Shown here: positions 16,493 to 24,267 of the stretch, piece by piece
Position numbering within the stretch: the first letter of the stretch is position 1
Layout: every line of letters starts with the position of its first letter
Assembly (NCBI RefSeq): GCF_006829085.1
Contig: NZ_BJTC01000019.1
Span: 25,483 to 89,482 of the forward strand
Source of the DNA: Chryseobacterium sp. ON_d1
GTDB lineage: Bacteria > Bacteroidota > Bacteroidia > Flavobacteriales > Weeksellaceae
Length of the DNA stretch: 64,000 bases
Direction: 5' to 3'
Position numbers and translations under genes: made by a program
The notes under the pieces: model-generated
Databases searched by the model: none
The model's input: only the letters and a program-made list of their open reading frames with translations
What the model was told of the DNA's origin: nothing

Positions 16493-18121
16493 TCAGAAAA
16501 TATAATCTGTACTTAAAAAGTTGGAATCATGTTCTCTTACAATAGTATTCAGCAATTCTTTGTTGGATTCCGTCAGTTTTGCAGCTACCAAAGATCTGAT
16601 AGAGAATGAACGCAGGGCATCAAAAACTGAAAGTGTTCCCTCCGCACTGTCCTTTCTTCCGGTAAAAGGGAAGACATCCGGACCTCTTTGTGCCTGACAG
16701 TTGATATTGACACGGCTAACAAGATTTACAAACGGATCGATCAGTCTTGCCACTTCCTGAGGATCTTCACTGAAAATGCTCACCTGCATCCCGTGCGAAG
16801 CATTCACCTGATATTCTATAGGCTCTTCTATATCTTCAAACGGAACAACAGGAATCACGGGGCCAAACTGCTCTTCATGATACAGCTTCATACTACTGTT
16901 CACAGGATATACTACCGCAGGGAAAACAAAAGATTCATCTGTATACCCTCCATCTTTATTCAGAACTGCAGCTCCTTTCTGTAGGGCATCATCAATACAT
17001 TCTTTTAAATAAGGAGGTTTATTGACTTCCGGAAGCGGTGTTACTTTCACATCTTTCTCCCATGGAAGCCCCGGTTTCAAAGCAGAAACAGCCGCACTCA
17101 GCTTTTCAGTAAACTCCGGAGCCACTTCTTTCTGAACAAATATAAGCTTGAGCGCTGTGCAACGCTGTCCGTTGAAAGAAAGAGAGCCTAAAATACATTC
17201 GCTTACCGCTACATCCAGGTTTGCATTTTTGGTAACAATGGCTGCATTCTTCGCATCCAGACTTAAAATGGCTCTTAAACGGTTTACCTTAGGATGCAGT
17301 TTTTTCAGCCCATTCGCTACTTTACTAGAGCCGATGAAAGCAAGGACATTCACTTTTCCGCTTTCCATGATCGGGGTAATGATTTCTGAGCCTTTTCCAT
17401 ATAAAGTATTCACTGTTCCCTTCGGAAATGCTTCTTTGAAGGCTTCTAACAATGGATAATGAGCCAATACACCATGTTTCGGAAGCTTGAAAAGAATGGT
17501 ATTCCCCATAATCAGGGCAGGAATCAATGTGGTAAAAATTTCATTCAGAGGATAATTGAACGGCCCCATACTTAAAACAACTCCAAGCGGTGCTCTTCTG
17601 ATCTGCGCAATGGTTCCCTCCGCCTGTTGAAAACGGGAAGATTCTCTATCCAGATCTTTCAGGGCATCAATGGTTTGATTGATATAATCTACAGTACGGT
17701 CAAATTCTTTCGTAGAATCGGCCAGTGTTTTCCCGATTTCCCACATCAGCAGCTTAATGATCAGATCTCTTTGCTGAATCATCAGGTACACGAATTTCTG
17801 CATACACTTAATTCGTCCTTCCACAGACATGGTGGGCCATTCACCAAGACCGTTATCATAGGCTTTTACACAGGCTTCAAGAACTTCCATAGCTTCATCC
17901 GGGCCAATATTCGGGATGCTTCCCAGAAGCTTCCTTTCTAATCCGTTTTCTGTAGGAATGCATACAGGTGAATAGATTTCCATGACATCGCCGTTCCACT
18001 CTACCAGTTCGCCATTCAAAAGATAAGTTCTTTGGTGAATCACCGGAACTTTATATTCTTCAGGGATTTCGTTTTCACTTTTAAAAATGTGATGAAATGA
18101 TGCTGTATTTTCTGAACTCAT
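16493..18121 (-). CDS. NADP-dependent glyceraldehyde-3-phosphate dehydrogenase-like ALDH
   Basis: 542-aa aldehyde dehydrogenase. Features include the Rossmann-region 'GVVLSMGPFNYPLNEIFTT', 'AFIGSSKVANGLKK' and the catalytic cysteine in 'FNGQRCTALKLIFV'. The length and 'RVNINCQAQRGPDVFPFTGRKDS' match GAPN-type (ALDH11-like) enzymes, which oxidise glyceraldehyde 3-phosphate to 3-phosphoglycerate and make NADPH. Odd point: where most ALDHs read LELGGKN with a general-base Glu, this reads LSLDAKN. Monocistronic with a strong terminator. Confidence 0.8.
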   Translation of the reverse strand: MSSENTASFHHIFKSENEIPEEYKVPVIHQRTYLLNGELVEWNGDVMEIYSPVCIPTENGLERKLLGSIPNIGPDEAMEVLEACVKAYDNGLGEWPTMSVEGRIKCMQKFVYLMIQQRDLIIKLLMWEIGKTLADSTKEFDRTVDYINQTIDALKDLDRESSRFQQAEGTIAQIRRAPLGVVLSMGPFNYPLNEIFTTLIPALIMGNTILFKLPKHGVLAHYPLLEAFKEAFPKGTVNTLYGKGSEIITPIMESGKVNVLAFIGSSKVANGLKKLHPKVNRLRAILSLDAKNAAIVTKNANLDVAVSECILGSLSFNGQRCTALKLIFVQKEVAPEFTEKLSAAVSALKPGLPWEKDVKVTPLPEVNKPPYLKECIDDALQKGAAVLNKDGGYTDESFVFPAVVYPVNSSMKLYHEEQFGPVIPVVPFEDIEEPIEYQVNASHGMQVSIFSEDPQEVARLIDPFVNLVSRVNINCQAQRGPDVFPFTGRKDSAEGTLSVFDALRSFSIRSLVAAKLTESNKELLNTIVREHDSNFLSTDYIF

Positions 18122-18295
18122 AAATCTTTCTATTTTTTTATATGATAAGATTCTCCTTCTTCCGGAGAATTAATAATATAAAGGTAGAGGTAAATTGTTT
18201 TGAAAAAAATATTCTGACAATAGATTTGATCTATTTGAATTAAAATTAATCTCAGATCCTGAAAAAAGAATAATTTAGCATAAAAATTAAATTTC

Positions 18296-18865
18296 ATGTT
18301 TTCAAAATTAGTTTTCAGTACACTCTTATTCTGTTCTGCAGTGGGCTTTGCTCAAAAATCTAAAGCGATCAATACAGTTTTAATGGGAGGAAAGGAGGTC
18401 CATACCTATGCCAAATTGCCGGCACTGAATAAGCCTGCTCCTAAATTTACCCTAACAGATATCAATATGAATGATCAGACCCTGGATTCCTACAAAGGCA
18501 GATATGTTATCCTGAATATCTTTCCAAGTGTAGATACCGGAGTGTGTTCTGCATCTGTACATCATTTCAATGAAGAGGCAGGAAATCTTCCTAATACGGT
18601 AGTACTTTGTATTTCAAAAGATCTGCCTTTTGCCCAGAAAAGATTCTGTGGTGCCGAAGGAATCAAAAATGTAGTAATGCTTTCCGATTTCCGTTCCGAT
18701 TTCGGATGGAATTATGGTGTAGAACTTGTAGATTCCGCCATGAAAGGACTTCTGAGCAGAGCGGTTGTTGTGATAGATCCTTCAGGAAAGATCATTTATG
18801 AAGAGCAGGTACCTGATATTTCCCAGGAACCGAATTATGAAGCGGCGATTGCCGCTGTAAAATAA
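18296..18865 (+). CDS. tpx: Thiol peroxidase with export signal
   Basis: 189 aa. After a signal peptide (~1-19, ending 'AVGFAQ') comes an atypical 2-Cys peroxiredoxin of the Tpx type: 'GKEVHTYAKLPALNKPAPKFTL', peroxidatic Cys in 'PSVDTGVCSASVHHFNE' and resolving Cys in 'QKRFCGAEGIKNVV'. Tpx reduces peroxides using thioredoxin, and most are cytoplasmic and about 165 aa. The added signal peptide suggests a periplasmic or surface enzyme. Monocistronic. Confidence 0.88.
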   Translation: MFSKLVFSTLLFCSAVGFAQKSKAINTVLMGGKEVHTYAKLPALNKPAPKFTLTDINMNDQTLDSYKGRYVILNIFPSVDTGVCSASVHHFNEEAGNLPNTVVLCISKDLPFAQKRFCGAEGIKNVVMLSDFRSDFGWNYGVELVDSAMKGLLSRAVVVIDPSGKIIYEEQVPDISQEPNYEAAIAAVK

Positions 18866-18927
18866 TAAATCATATTAAACCATTAAGAAAAATTAAAGAG
18901 TTAAGAATATTAATGTAAAGATTGATA

Positions 18928-19053
18928 TTCTTAATGGCTTAAAAAATAAAACTCAGCGAATTGCTGAGTTTTTTCTGTATCATAGTTGGATCAACGCTAA
19001 GGCGCAAAATGATATTTAAAAAGACTGCTGTAAGGCGCAGGGATTTTATCTCT
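18928..19053 (+). repeat. Direct duplication, copy 1, with terminator
   Basis: Begins TTCTTAATGG, has the hairpin AAACTCAGC-GAATT-GCTGAGTTTTTT (18950-18973), then AACGCTAAGGCGCAAAATGA and a second GGCGCA, ending TTTTATCTC. Copy 2 at 19191-19315 repeats the same order with scattered substitutions. The hairpin can terminate tpx transcription. Confidence 0.75.
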
Positions 19054-19190
19054 GATAAAATTTCACACCACCTCTGTCATTGCAAACCGAAGGTGAAGCA
19101 ATCTCAATGTTCTCTCGCAGATTGGGCAGATAAATATGTGACTTTTAAACATCTTTGATGTTTACCTTCACTTATCTTAACAACTAAAAT

Positions 19191-19315
19191 TTTCTTAATG
19201 GTTCAAAAAATAAAACTCAGTGACTTGCTGAGTTTTTCTGTATTATAGTTGGAAAACGCTAAGGCGCAAAATGACATTTAAAAAGACCGTTCTAAGGCGC
19301 AAGCATTTTATCTCC
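19191..19315 (+). repeat. Direct duplication, copy 2, with terminator
   Basis: Same element as 18928-19053: hairpin AAACTCAGT/GCTGAGTTT (19215-19236), AACGCTAAGGCGCAAAATGA, GGCGCA and TTTTATCTC. Divergence is a handful of substitutions, so the duplication is not recent. Confidence 0.75.
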
Positions 19316-19436
19316 TATACAATTGATAATGTTTCATTTTAATAAGGAGAAGAAATTTTAATCTCCATCTCCTCCAATAGAATTAAATTCTTTTGTTGAA
19401 TAGTGTAGGAGCAGCAACGTAAGCATACAATGAAAT

Positions 19437-19575
19437 CATCAATAGCATCGGGCTTTAGCCCGATATAAAAAGATAAATACCAAAGGCTTTAGCCGAAATT
19501 TAAAATTAAGTTTCGGCTAAAGCCAATCCATATTACTCACGAAAGAAAACGGGCTAAAGCCCGTTTCTATTGATG
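19437..19575. repeat. Inverted pair of REP-like repeats (REPIN-like)
   Basis: Two GGCTAAAGCC-family copies face each other. The left arm begins CATCAATAGCATCGGGCTTT and the right arm ends CGGGCTAAAGCCCGTTTCTA TTGATG, with inner GGCTTTAGCC / GGCTAAAGCC palindromes. The whole folds into one long cruciform. The TAG stop of the downstream minus-strand hydrolase gene (19567-19569) lies inside the right arm. Confidence 0.75.
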
Positions 19576-20334
19576 AGATTCTACCAGCACTTCTCCATCT
19601 TTCAAAACCATATACTCCTGTCCCACTTCCTTTGAAACATTTTTCAAATCCTGATCATCAAATACCTGAGGAACGTAATGTTTCTCATGGGCAAACAGTC
19701 CATAATGGATGGGTATAAGCTTCCTCGCATGCAGAAGATGAGCTGCTGCAAAGGCTTCTTTCAGATTAAGCGATGCAGGAATGGGACTGTATTCCAATCC
19801 GATGATCTCAAAGTTGACCACCACTCCGTTGACGGGTAAGAAAGCAAGATCTATATTGGGATTTTCTTTTCCAAGCTTCCAGAACTGGTTGTGCCAGATG
19901 GTATCTCCGCCATGAAAGATCTTAGTTTCTCCATCATCCACAATCCAGGAAGACTGTATTTCTCCCAAACCATCCATCGCAAACACAGGCTTGAAAGTGA
20001 TATTGTTTTCCGTGAAGGTTTCATCAAGATCAAGAACAATCATCTCCACTTCATCTAAAATTTTTCTTACCACAGCTTCAAGCCCTTTATAAACGATCAG
20101 TTTTCCATCCTTCTTTAAACACTTTCGGATCACTCCTTTATCAAAATGATCAAGATGCATATGGGTAAACAGGATATAATCTGCCTCTACATGATCTGAA
20201 AACGCTATAAGATTTTCCACGGCATCCCCTAAGACGGGTTTATAATAGGAGTAATCTTCTACAGCATCTATTAAGATGGTTTTGTGATGCGATGTAAGTT
20301 TGACCCCTGCCCAGTTTAATTTTTGTATTTCCAT
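19567..20334 (-). CDS. MBL-fold metal-dependent hydrolase (UlaG-like)
   Basis: 255 aa. Motifs 'LFTHMHLDHFDKG' (HxHxDH zinc site), 'KIFHGGDTIWH' and 'IPIHYGLFAHEKHYVPQ' fit the UlaG-like branch of metallo-beta-lactamase-fold hydrolases. No signal peptide, so cytoplasmic. The last three residues and stop are encoded by the edge of a REP-like repeat, which suggests that the repeat's insertion trimmed or replaced the original end. Substrate unknown. Confidence 0.85.
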   Translation of the reverse strand: MEIQKLNWAGVKLTSHHKTILIDAVEDYSYYKPVLGDAVENLIAFSDHVEADYILFTHMHLDHFDKGVIRKCLKKDGKLIVYKGLEAVVRKILDEVEMIVLDLDETFTENNITFKPVFAMDGLGEIQSSWIVDDGETKIFHGGDTIWHNQFWKLGKENPNIDLAFLPVNGVVVNFEIIGLEYSPIPASLNLKEAFAAAHLLHARKLIPIHYGLFAHEKHYVPQVFDDQDLKNVSKEVGQEYMVLKDGEVLVESHQ

Positions 20335-20410
20335 ATTCTTTTTTCAGCAAAGAAAAAGACTTCCGAAAGGCAAGGCAATAAACAAAAGATAATTAATGAG
20401 GGTGTTTTGA

Positions 20411-20452
20411 GGATGGGAGCTGAGGGATGGAAGATAGGAGTTATTGAGGTGA
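20411..20452. repeat. Degenerate heptad repeat
   Basis: 7-mers GGATGGG, AGCTGAG, GGATGGA, AGATAGG and AGTTATT follow one another in a purine-rich tract. A related pyrimidine-rich tract (ACTTCCA GCTCCCC CTCTTCC) is at 20539-20566. Confidence 0.5.
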
Positions 20453-20562
20453 TAGAATAACTATACCTCTCTTTTATTTGAAACGATTGATCAGTTTAAT
20501 TATTAAATCTATAGAAAATAATAGGGAAACGGATAGTAACTTCCAGCTCCCCCTCTTCCAAC

Positions 20563-21105
20563 TTACACAATCCTCTTCCTGATCCTGCTTAAGGAAATAG
20601 GTGTAATGCCAATATAAGAGGCCAGATATTTCAGAGGAATATTCTGAATATAATGAGGTTTATTCTTCAGCAGGTATTCATAGAGGTCCTGTGGTGTATT
20701 TTTCAGTAAAAGCATTTCCCTTTTCATAGCCGCATTCAGTTTTCTGCTGAGATAATAATTCTGTACAAAACGACAGTGCGGATTTACAGCAAATAGATTT
20801 TTCACTTCATCCAAAGTGATTTCCCAGGCCAGTCCGCTGCTGATAGATTCGTAAACGACATCTGAGGCTTTTTCTTCAACAGTAAAAATATCCCCGGGAA
20901 AGTAAAATTCTGCACAGATTTCAGTATCAATATCCGATGTGCTGTTGATGTAGTATTTCCGGACAAGCCCATCTTCAAGAAGATAGGCTTTGCGGTCCGG
21001 AAATATGATTTTTTTTGGAAATTCAACCTCAGCAAACTTCTCCCATACAGGATCAACATCCTCTACGTTCAGGTGTGAAAACAGTCTTTTGTTGATTATT
21101 GCCAA
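20563..21105 (-). CDS. Crp/Fnr family transcriptional regulator
   Basis: 180 aa, with an N-terminal cyclic-nucleotide-binding-like barrel ('KKIIFPDRKAYLLEDGLVRKYYI', 'FYFPGDIF') and a short C-terminal helix-turn-helix ('PLKYLASYIGITPISLSRIRKRI'). Proteins of this size are common single-domain-sensor Crp/Fnr regulators in Flavobacteriia. It lies 16 bp downstream of hutU on the same strand and may share its transcript. Ligand and targets unknown. Confidence 0.85.
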   Translation of the reverse strand: MAIINKRLFSHLNVEDVDPVWEKFAEVEFPKKIIFPDRKAYLLEDGLVRKYYINSTSDIDTEICAEFYFPGDIFTVEEKASDVVYESISSGLAWEITLDEVKNLFAVNPHCRFVQNYYLSRKLNAAMKREMLLLKNTPQDLYEYLLKNKPHYIQNIPLKYLASYIGITPISLSRIRKRIV

Positions 21106-21121
21106 TGTTGAATTTTATGTG

Positions 21122-23107
21122 TTACAATAAATTTTCGTCTACAAGATTCGGAAGAGTTACCTTCAGATTCGGTTCTGCTTCCATAGCTCTTTTAATAGCG
21201 AAAATAGCGCCTTCATTTCTTGCCCAGCTTCTTCTTGAGATCCCGTTGTTTACGTCCCAGAAAAGCATAGACTTCAGTCTTCTGTCGGCATCATCGCTTC
21301 CGTCAAGAAGCATTCCGAAACCTCCGTTGATCACTTCTCCCCAACCTACACCGCCTCCATTGTGAATGGAAACCCATGTAGCTCCACGGAAACTGTCACC
21401 AATCACATTGTGAATGGCCATATCTGCAGTAAACCTTGAACCGTCATAGATATTGGAAGTCTCTCTGTAAGGAGAATCTGTTCCCGACACATCATGGTGG
21501 TCTCTACCTAATACTACAGGTCCGATTTCTCCGTTTTTAATGGCTTTATTGAAGGCTTCAGCAATTTTCATTCTTCCTTCTGCATCTGCGTAAAGAATTC
21601 TTGCCTGAGAACCTACCACCAGTTTATTTTCCTGGGCTCCTTTGATCCACTGAATATTGTCTTTCATCTGCTGCTGGATTTCTTCAGGAGAGTTTTTAAT
21701 CATTTCTTCCAATACGGCACATGCAATGTCATCCGTCTTTTTCAGATCTTCGGGGTTCCCGCTGGTACATACCCAACGGAATGGCCCAAAGCCATAATCA
21801 AAACACATAGGTCCCATAATATCCTGTACATAACTCGGATATCTGAATTCTCTGCCTAATGTTGGGTTTTCTGCCATCACATCAGCCCCTGCTCTGGAAG
21901 CTTCTAGTAAGAAAGCATTTCCGTAGTCAAAGAAATAGGTTCCTTTTGCTGTATGTTTGTTGATCGCTGCAGCATGTCTTCTCAATGTTTCCTGAACTTT
22001 TTCTTTGAATAATTCAGGGTTTTCAGCCATCATAGTATTTGATTCTTCAAAAGTCTGCCCTACAGGATAGTAACCGCCAGCCCATGGATTGTGAAGTGAA
22101 GTCTGGTCTGATCCGATGTCAATTCTCAAATCCTCCTGATCGAATTTCTCCCAAACATCAACAATATTTCCAAGGTAGGCCAGAGAAACCGTTTCTTTGT
22201 TAGCCTGTGCTTCTCTTACTCTTTTCACCAAAGCATCAAGATCCTCATGAATCTCATTCACCCACTTCTGATCATGACGGATCTTGGTAATTTTCGGATT
22301 CACTTCGGCACATACCGTTACACAGCCTGCAATATTACCCGCTTTTGGCTGCGCACCGCTCATTCCTCCTAATCCTGAGGTTACGAAAAGACCTCCTTTC
22401 GGTTCTTTTTTGATTTTTCTGAAAGCATTCAATGCTGTAATGGTTGTCCCGTGAACAATTCCCTGCGGGCCAATATACATATAGCTTCCAGCTGTCATTT
22501 GTCCGTATTGGGTAACCCCCAATGCATTGAACTTCTCCCAATCATCCGGTTTAGAATAGTTCGGAATCATCATTCCGTTCGTAACCACTACTCTTGGAGC
22601 ATCTTTATGAGAAGGGAACAATCCCATCGGATGTCCTGAATACATTACCAATGTCTGCTCATCGCTCATTTCAGACAGATATTTCATTGTCAGCAGATAC
22701 TGTGCCCAGTTGGAGAATACAGCTCCGTTTCCACCATAAGTAATCAATTCGTGAGGGTGTTGTGCTACTGCATAATCCAGGTTGTTCTGAATCATCAGCA
22801 TAATCGCTTTCGCCTGTTCAGATTTTCCCGGATAATCTGTGATTGGCCTTGCCTTCATTTCATAATCCGGACGGAAACGGTACATATAAATCCTACCGTA
22901 ATCTTCCAGTTCCTGCTTAAATTCAGGGATGAGTTCTGTATGAAATTTAGGATCAAAATAACGTAAAGCATTCTTCAATGCCAGTTTTTTCTCTTCTTCT
23001 CCTAAAATTTCTTTACGCTTCGGAGCATGGTTGATATTGGTTTCGTATGGTTTCGGTTGTGGCAGCTGATCAGGAATCCCCTGCTGTATCTGTTCTTGAA
23101 ATGTCAT
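21122..23107 (-). CDS. hutU: Urocanate hydratase
   Basis: 661 aa, the long form seen in Bacteroidota. Recognisable segments are 'MYSGHPMGLFPSHKDAPRVVVTNGMMIPNYS', broken here as 'MYSGHPMGLFPSHKDAPR', and 'ITALNAFRKIKKEPKGGLFV', 'TSGLGGMSGAQPKAGNIAGC' (NAD binding) and 'VLGRDHHDVSGTDSPYRETS' with 'SIHNGGGVGWGEVINGG'. It converts urocanate to imidazolonepropionate in histidine breakdown. hutH, hutI and hutG are not in the window. A Crp/Fnr gene follows closely. Confidence 0.95.
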   Translation of the reverse strand: MTFQEQIQQGIPDQLPQPKPYETNINHAPKRKEILGEEEKKLALKNALRYFDPKFHTELIPEFKQELEDYGRIYMYRFRPDYEMKARPITDYPGKSEQAKAIMLMIQNNLDYAVAQHPHELITYGGNGAVFSNWAQYLLTMKYLSEMSDEQTLVMYSGHPMGLFPSHKDAPRVVVTNGMMIPNYSKPDDWEKFNALGVTQYGQMTAGSYMYIGPQGIVHGTTITALNAFRKIKKEPKGGLFVTSGLGGMSGAQPKAGNIAGCVTVCAEVNPKITKIRHDQKWVNEIHEDLDALVKRVREAQANKETVSLAYLGNIVDVWEKFDQEDLRIDIGSDQTSLHNPWAGGYYPVGQTFEESNTMMAENPELFKEKVQETLRRHAAAINKHTAKGTYFFDYGNAFLLEASRAGADVMAENPTLGREFRYPSYVQDIMGPMCFDYGFGPFRWVCTSGNPEDLKKTDDIACAVLEEMIKNSPEEIQQQMKDNIQWIKGAQENKLVVGSQARILYADAEGRMKIAEAFNKAIKNGEIGPVVLGRDHHDVSGTDSPYRETSNIYDGSRFTADMAIHNVIGDSFRGATWVSIHNGGGVGWGEVINGGFGMLLDGSDDADRRLKSMLFWDVNNGISRRSWARNEGAIFAIKRAMEAEPNLKVTLPNLVDENLL

Positions 23108-23275
23108 ATTGCTATTTAAAGGTCTATGTTTTTAAACAATGTTTGAAGTTTTAAAGATATTCAAATTAGGAAATATAGGCAAGGGGAGAGAGTGAAAAGG
23201 CAAAATGGTAAAATGGCGAAATCGCTAATTTGCTATTTTGCATTCCTGAAATAACCAAAATTTCACTTTAAGTAC

Positions 23276-23283
23276 TATATTTG
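23276..23283 (+). promoter_or_regulatory. Candidate -7 element of the DUF559 gene
   Basis: TATATTTG fits the Bacteroidota TAnnTTTG consensus. It lies just outside the left repeat, so the left hairpins would form the 5' untranslated region of the DUF559 mRNA. No clear -33 TTTG is seen. Confidence 0.4.
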
Positions 23284-23298
23284 AATAAATGCACCTTA

Positions 23299-23356
23299 TT
23301 CCCCTCCGTTGGAGGGGTGGATTCCAAAGTTGATAACTTTGGAAGACGGGGTGGTT
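23299..23356 (-). repeat. Left inverted hairpin repeat of the DUF559 unit
   Basis: Reads TTCCCCTCC-GTT-GGAGGGG, TGGA, then the perfect hairpin TTCCAAAGTT-GAT-AACTTTGGAA, then GACGGGGTGGTT. It is the reverse orientation of the right repeat and ends 16 bp before the DUF559 ATG. The central hairpin differs in sequence from the other copies but stays palindromic. Confidence 0.8.
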
Positions 23357-23372
23357 AAAAATAAACACAATC

Positions 23373-23810
23373 ATGAAAGAAATCGTAACCGTTATCAGTG
23401 GAGTTCCGATCCGCAGGAATTTTGTTGAAAACCTTCCCTACAATCCCCATTTAAAAGCATTATTAAAAGAAAAACGTAAAGCCCGGGTTTTGGGTGAAGT
23501 GATATTCTGGAAGAAAGTCCGTGCAAAAAATTTTCATAAGATTGATTTTGACCGACAAAGAATAGTAGGAAATTATATTGTTGATTTTTATGTAAAAACA
23601 TTGGGATTAATTATAGAAATAGATGGATCAAGTCATGATGGAAAGCAGGTTTATGACGGCATAAGAGAGGAATATCTTGAATCTTGGGGACTTTTGGTTT
23701 TCAGAATAAGTGATTTTGATGTAAAGAATAATCTGAGCGTGGTAATGAAAAAATTGGAAGATTTTATTGTACTGCATTATGGAACCACCCCGTCTTCAAA
23801 AATTCTTTAA
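23373..23810 (+). CDS. DUF559 domain endonuclease-like protein within hairpin repeats
   Basis: 145 aa with the DUF559 (Vsr-like, PD-(D/E)xK fold) pattern: E42 in 'LGEVIFWKKVR', 'FDRQRIVGNYIVDFYVK' (D71), 'LIIEIDGSSHD' (E82, D84) and 'RISDFDV'. Residues 138-145 (TTPSSKIL) and the stop codon are encoded by the right-hand repeat, and the left repeat ends 16 bp before the ATG. The gene and its repeats therefore look like one unit of about 544 bp. The likely activity is DNA cleavage or nicking, but no substrate is known. It is unrelated to hutU upstream. Confidence 0.85.
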   Translation: MKEIVTVISGVPIRRNFVENLPYNPHLKALLKEKRKARVLGEVIFWKKVRAKNFHKIDFDRQRIVGNYIVDFYVKTLGLIIEIDGSSHDGKQVYDGIREEYLESWGLLVFRISDFDVKNNLSVVMKKLEDFIVLHYGTTPSSKIL

Positions 23811-23842
23811 TTTTTGAATCCACCCCTCCGAGGGAGGGGAAT
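23783..23842 (+). repeat. Right inverted hairpin repeat of the DUF559 unit
   Basis: AACCACCCCGTC, the hairpin TTCAAAAATT-CTTT-AATTTTTGAA, TCCA, then the hairpin CCCCTCC-GAG-GGAGGGG and AA. Mirrors the left repeat (23299-23356). It overlaps the last eight codons and stop of the DUF559 gene. Confidence 0.8.
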
Positions 23843-23873
23843 TGTCCTTACCCATATTAGTTGTTATTCAACA

Positions 23874-23903
23874 TAAAAAAACCTTACTAAAATTCAGTAA
23901 GGT
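23874..23903 (-). terminator. Terminator after the 97-aa acidic protein gene
   Basis: On the minus strand ACCTTACT pairs with AGTAAGGT and is followed by TTTTTTT. Confidence 0.8.
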
Positions 23904-23924
23904 CAGTTTGTTTATCGTAAAAAT

Positions 23925-24218
23925 TTAAGTTAAAACATCATCATTTTCCTCTTCATGGTCATCTTCATTATCACTGAGACTCCAGTAGTTGTTTTCTTCA
24001 TCTTCCTCTCCAATTTCTTCCATTTCATCATCATCTTCTGTTCCTGGAATATCCAGACCTTCATCAACTTTATCTTCGTCAAAATCTTCATCTAAGATAG
24101 GATTTCCATCTCCGTCGAGCGAAATATGCTTTTCTTTTTTGAATATATCTTCATTGGGGTTGTAATCCATCTGCTCCAGCTTTCTGTTCTGTTCATTAAT
24201 ATTGTCTTCAGGTATCAT
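23925..24218 (-). CDS. Highly acidic hypothetical protein
   Basis: 97 aa, largely Asp/Glu, with 'MIPEDNINEQNRKLEQMDYN' at the start and 'ISLDGDGNPILDEDFDED' in the middle. Likely disordered and cytoplasmic. It has its own terminator, and the co-oriented dehydrogenase gene ends 49 bp before its start. Function unknown. Confidence 0.65.
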   Translation of the reverse strand: MIPEDNINEQNRKLEQMDYNPNEDIFKKEKHISLDGDGNPILDEDFDEDKVDEGLDIPGTEDDDEMEEIGEEDEENNYWSLSDNEDDHEEENDDVLT

Positions 24219-24267
24219 ATTATTACGATTTAAAGGTTTATATAATCAGAACAAAAATAATTCCAAG

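Larger units (their letters stand above)
18866..19566. other. Repeat-dense intergenic region
   Basis: No gene. It contains a palindromic AACCATTAAGA-type repeat (18877-18937), a direct ~125-bp duplication (18928-19053 and 19191-19315), each copy starting with an AAACTCAGC-like terminator hairpin, a fragment of the GAAGCAATCTC repeat family (19078-19110), and an inverted pair of REP-like repeats (19437-19575). Confidence 0.7.

Noticed and set aside
23299..23842. Target-site duplication for the DUF559 unit
   Set aside because: Bases outside the repeats (CACCTTA on the left, TTGTCCTTAC on the right) do not give a clear duplication, so insertion cannot be proved here.
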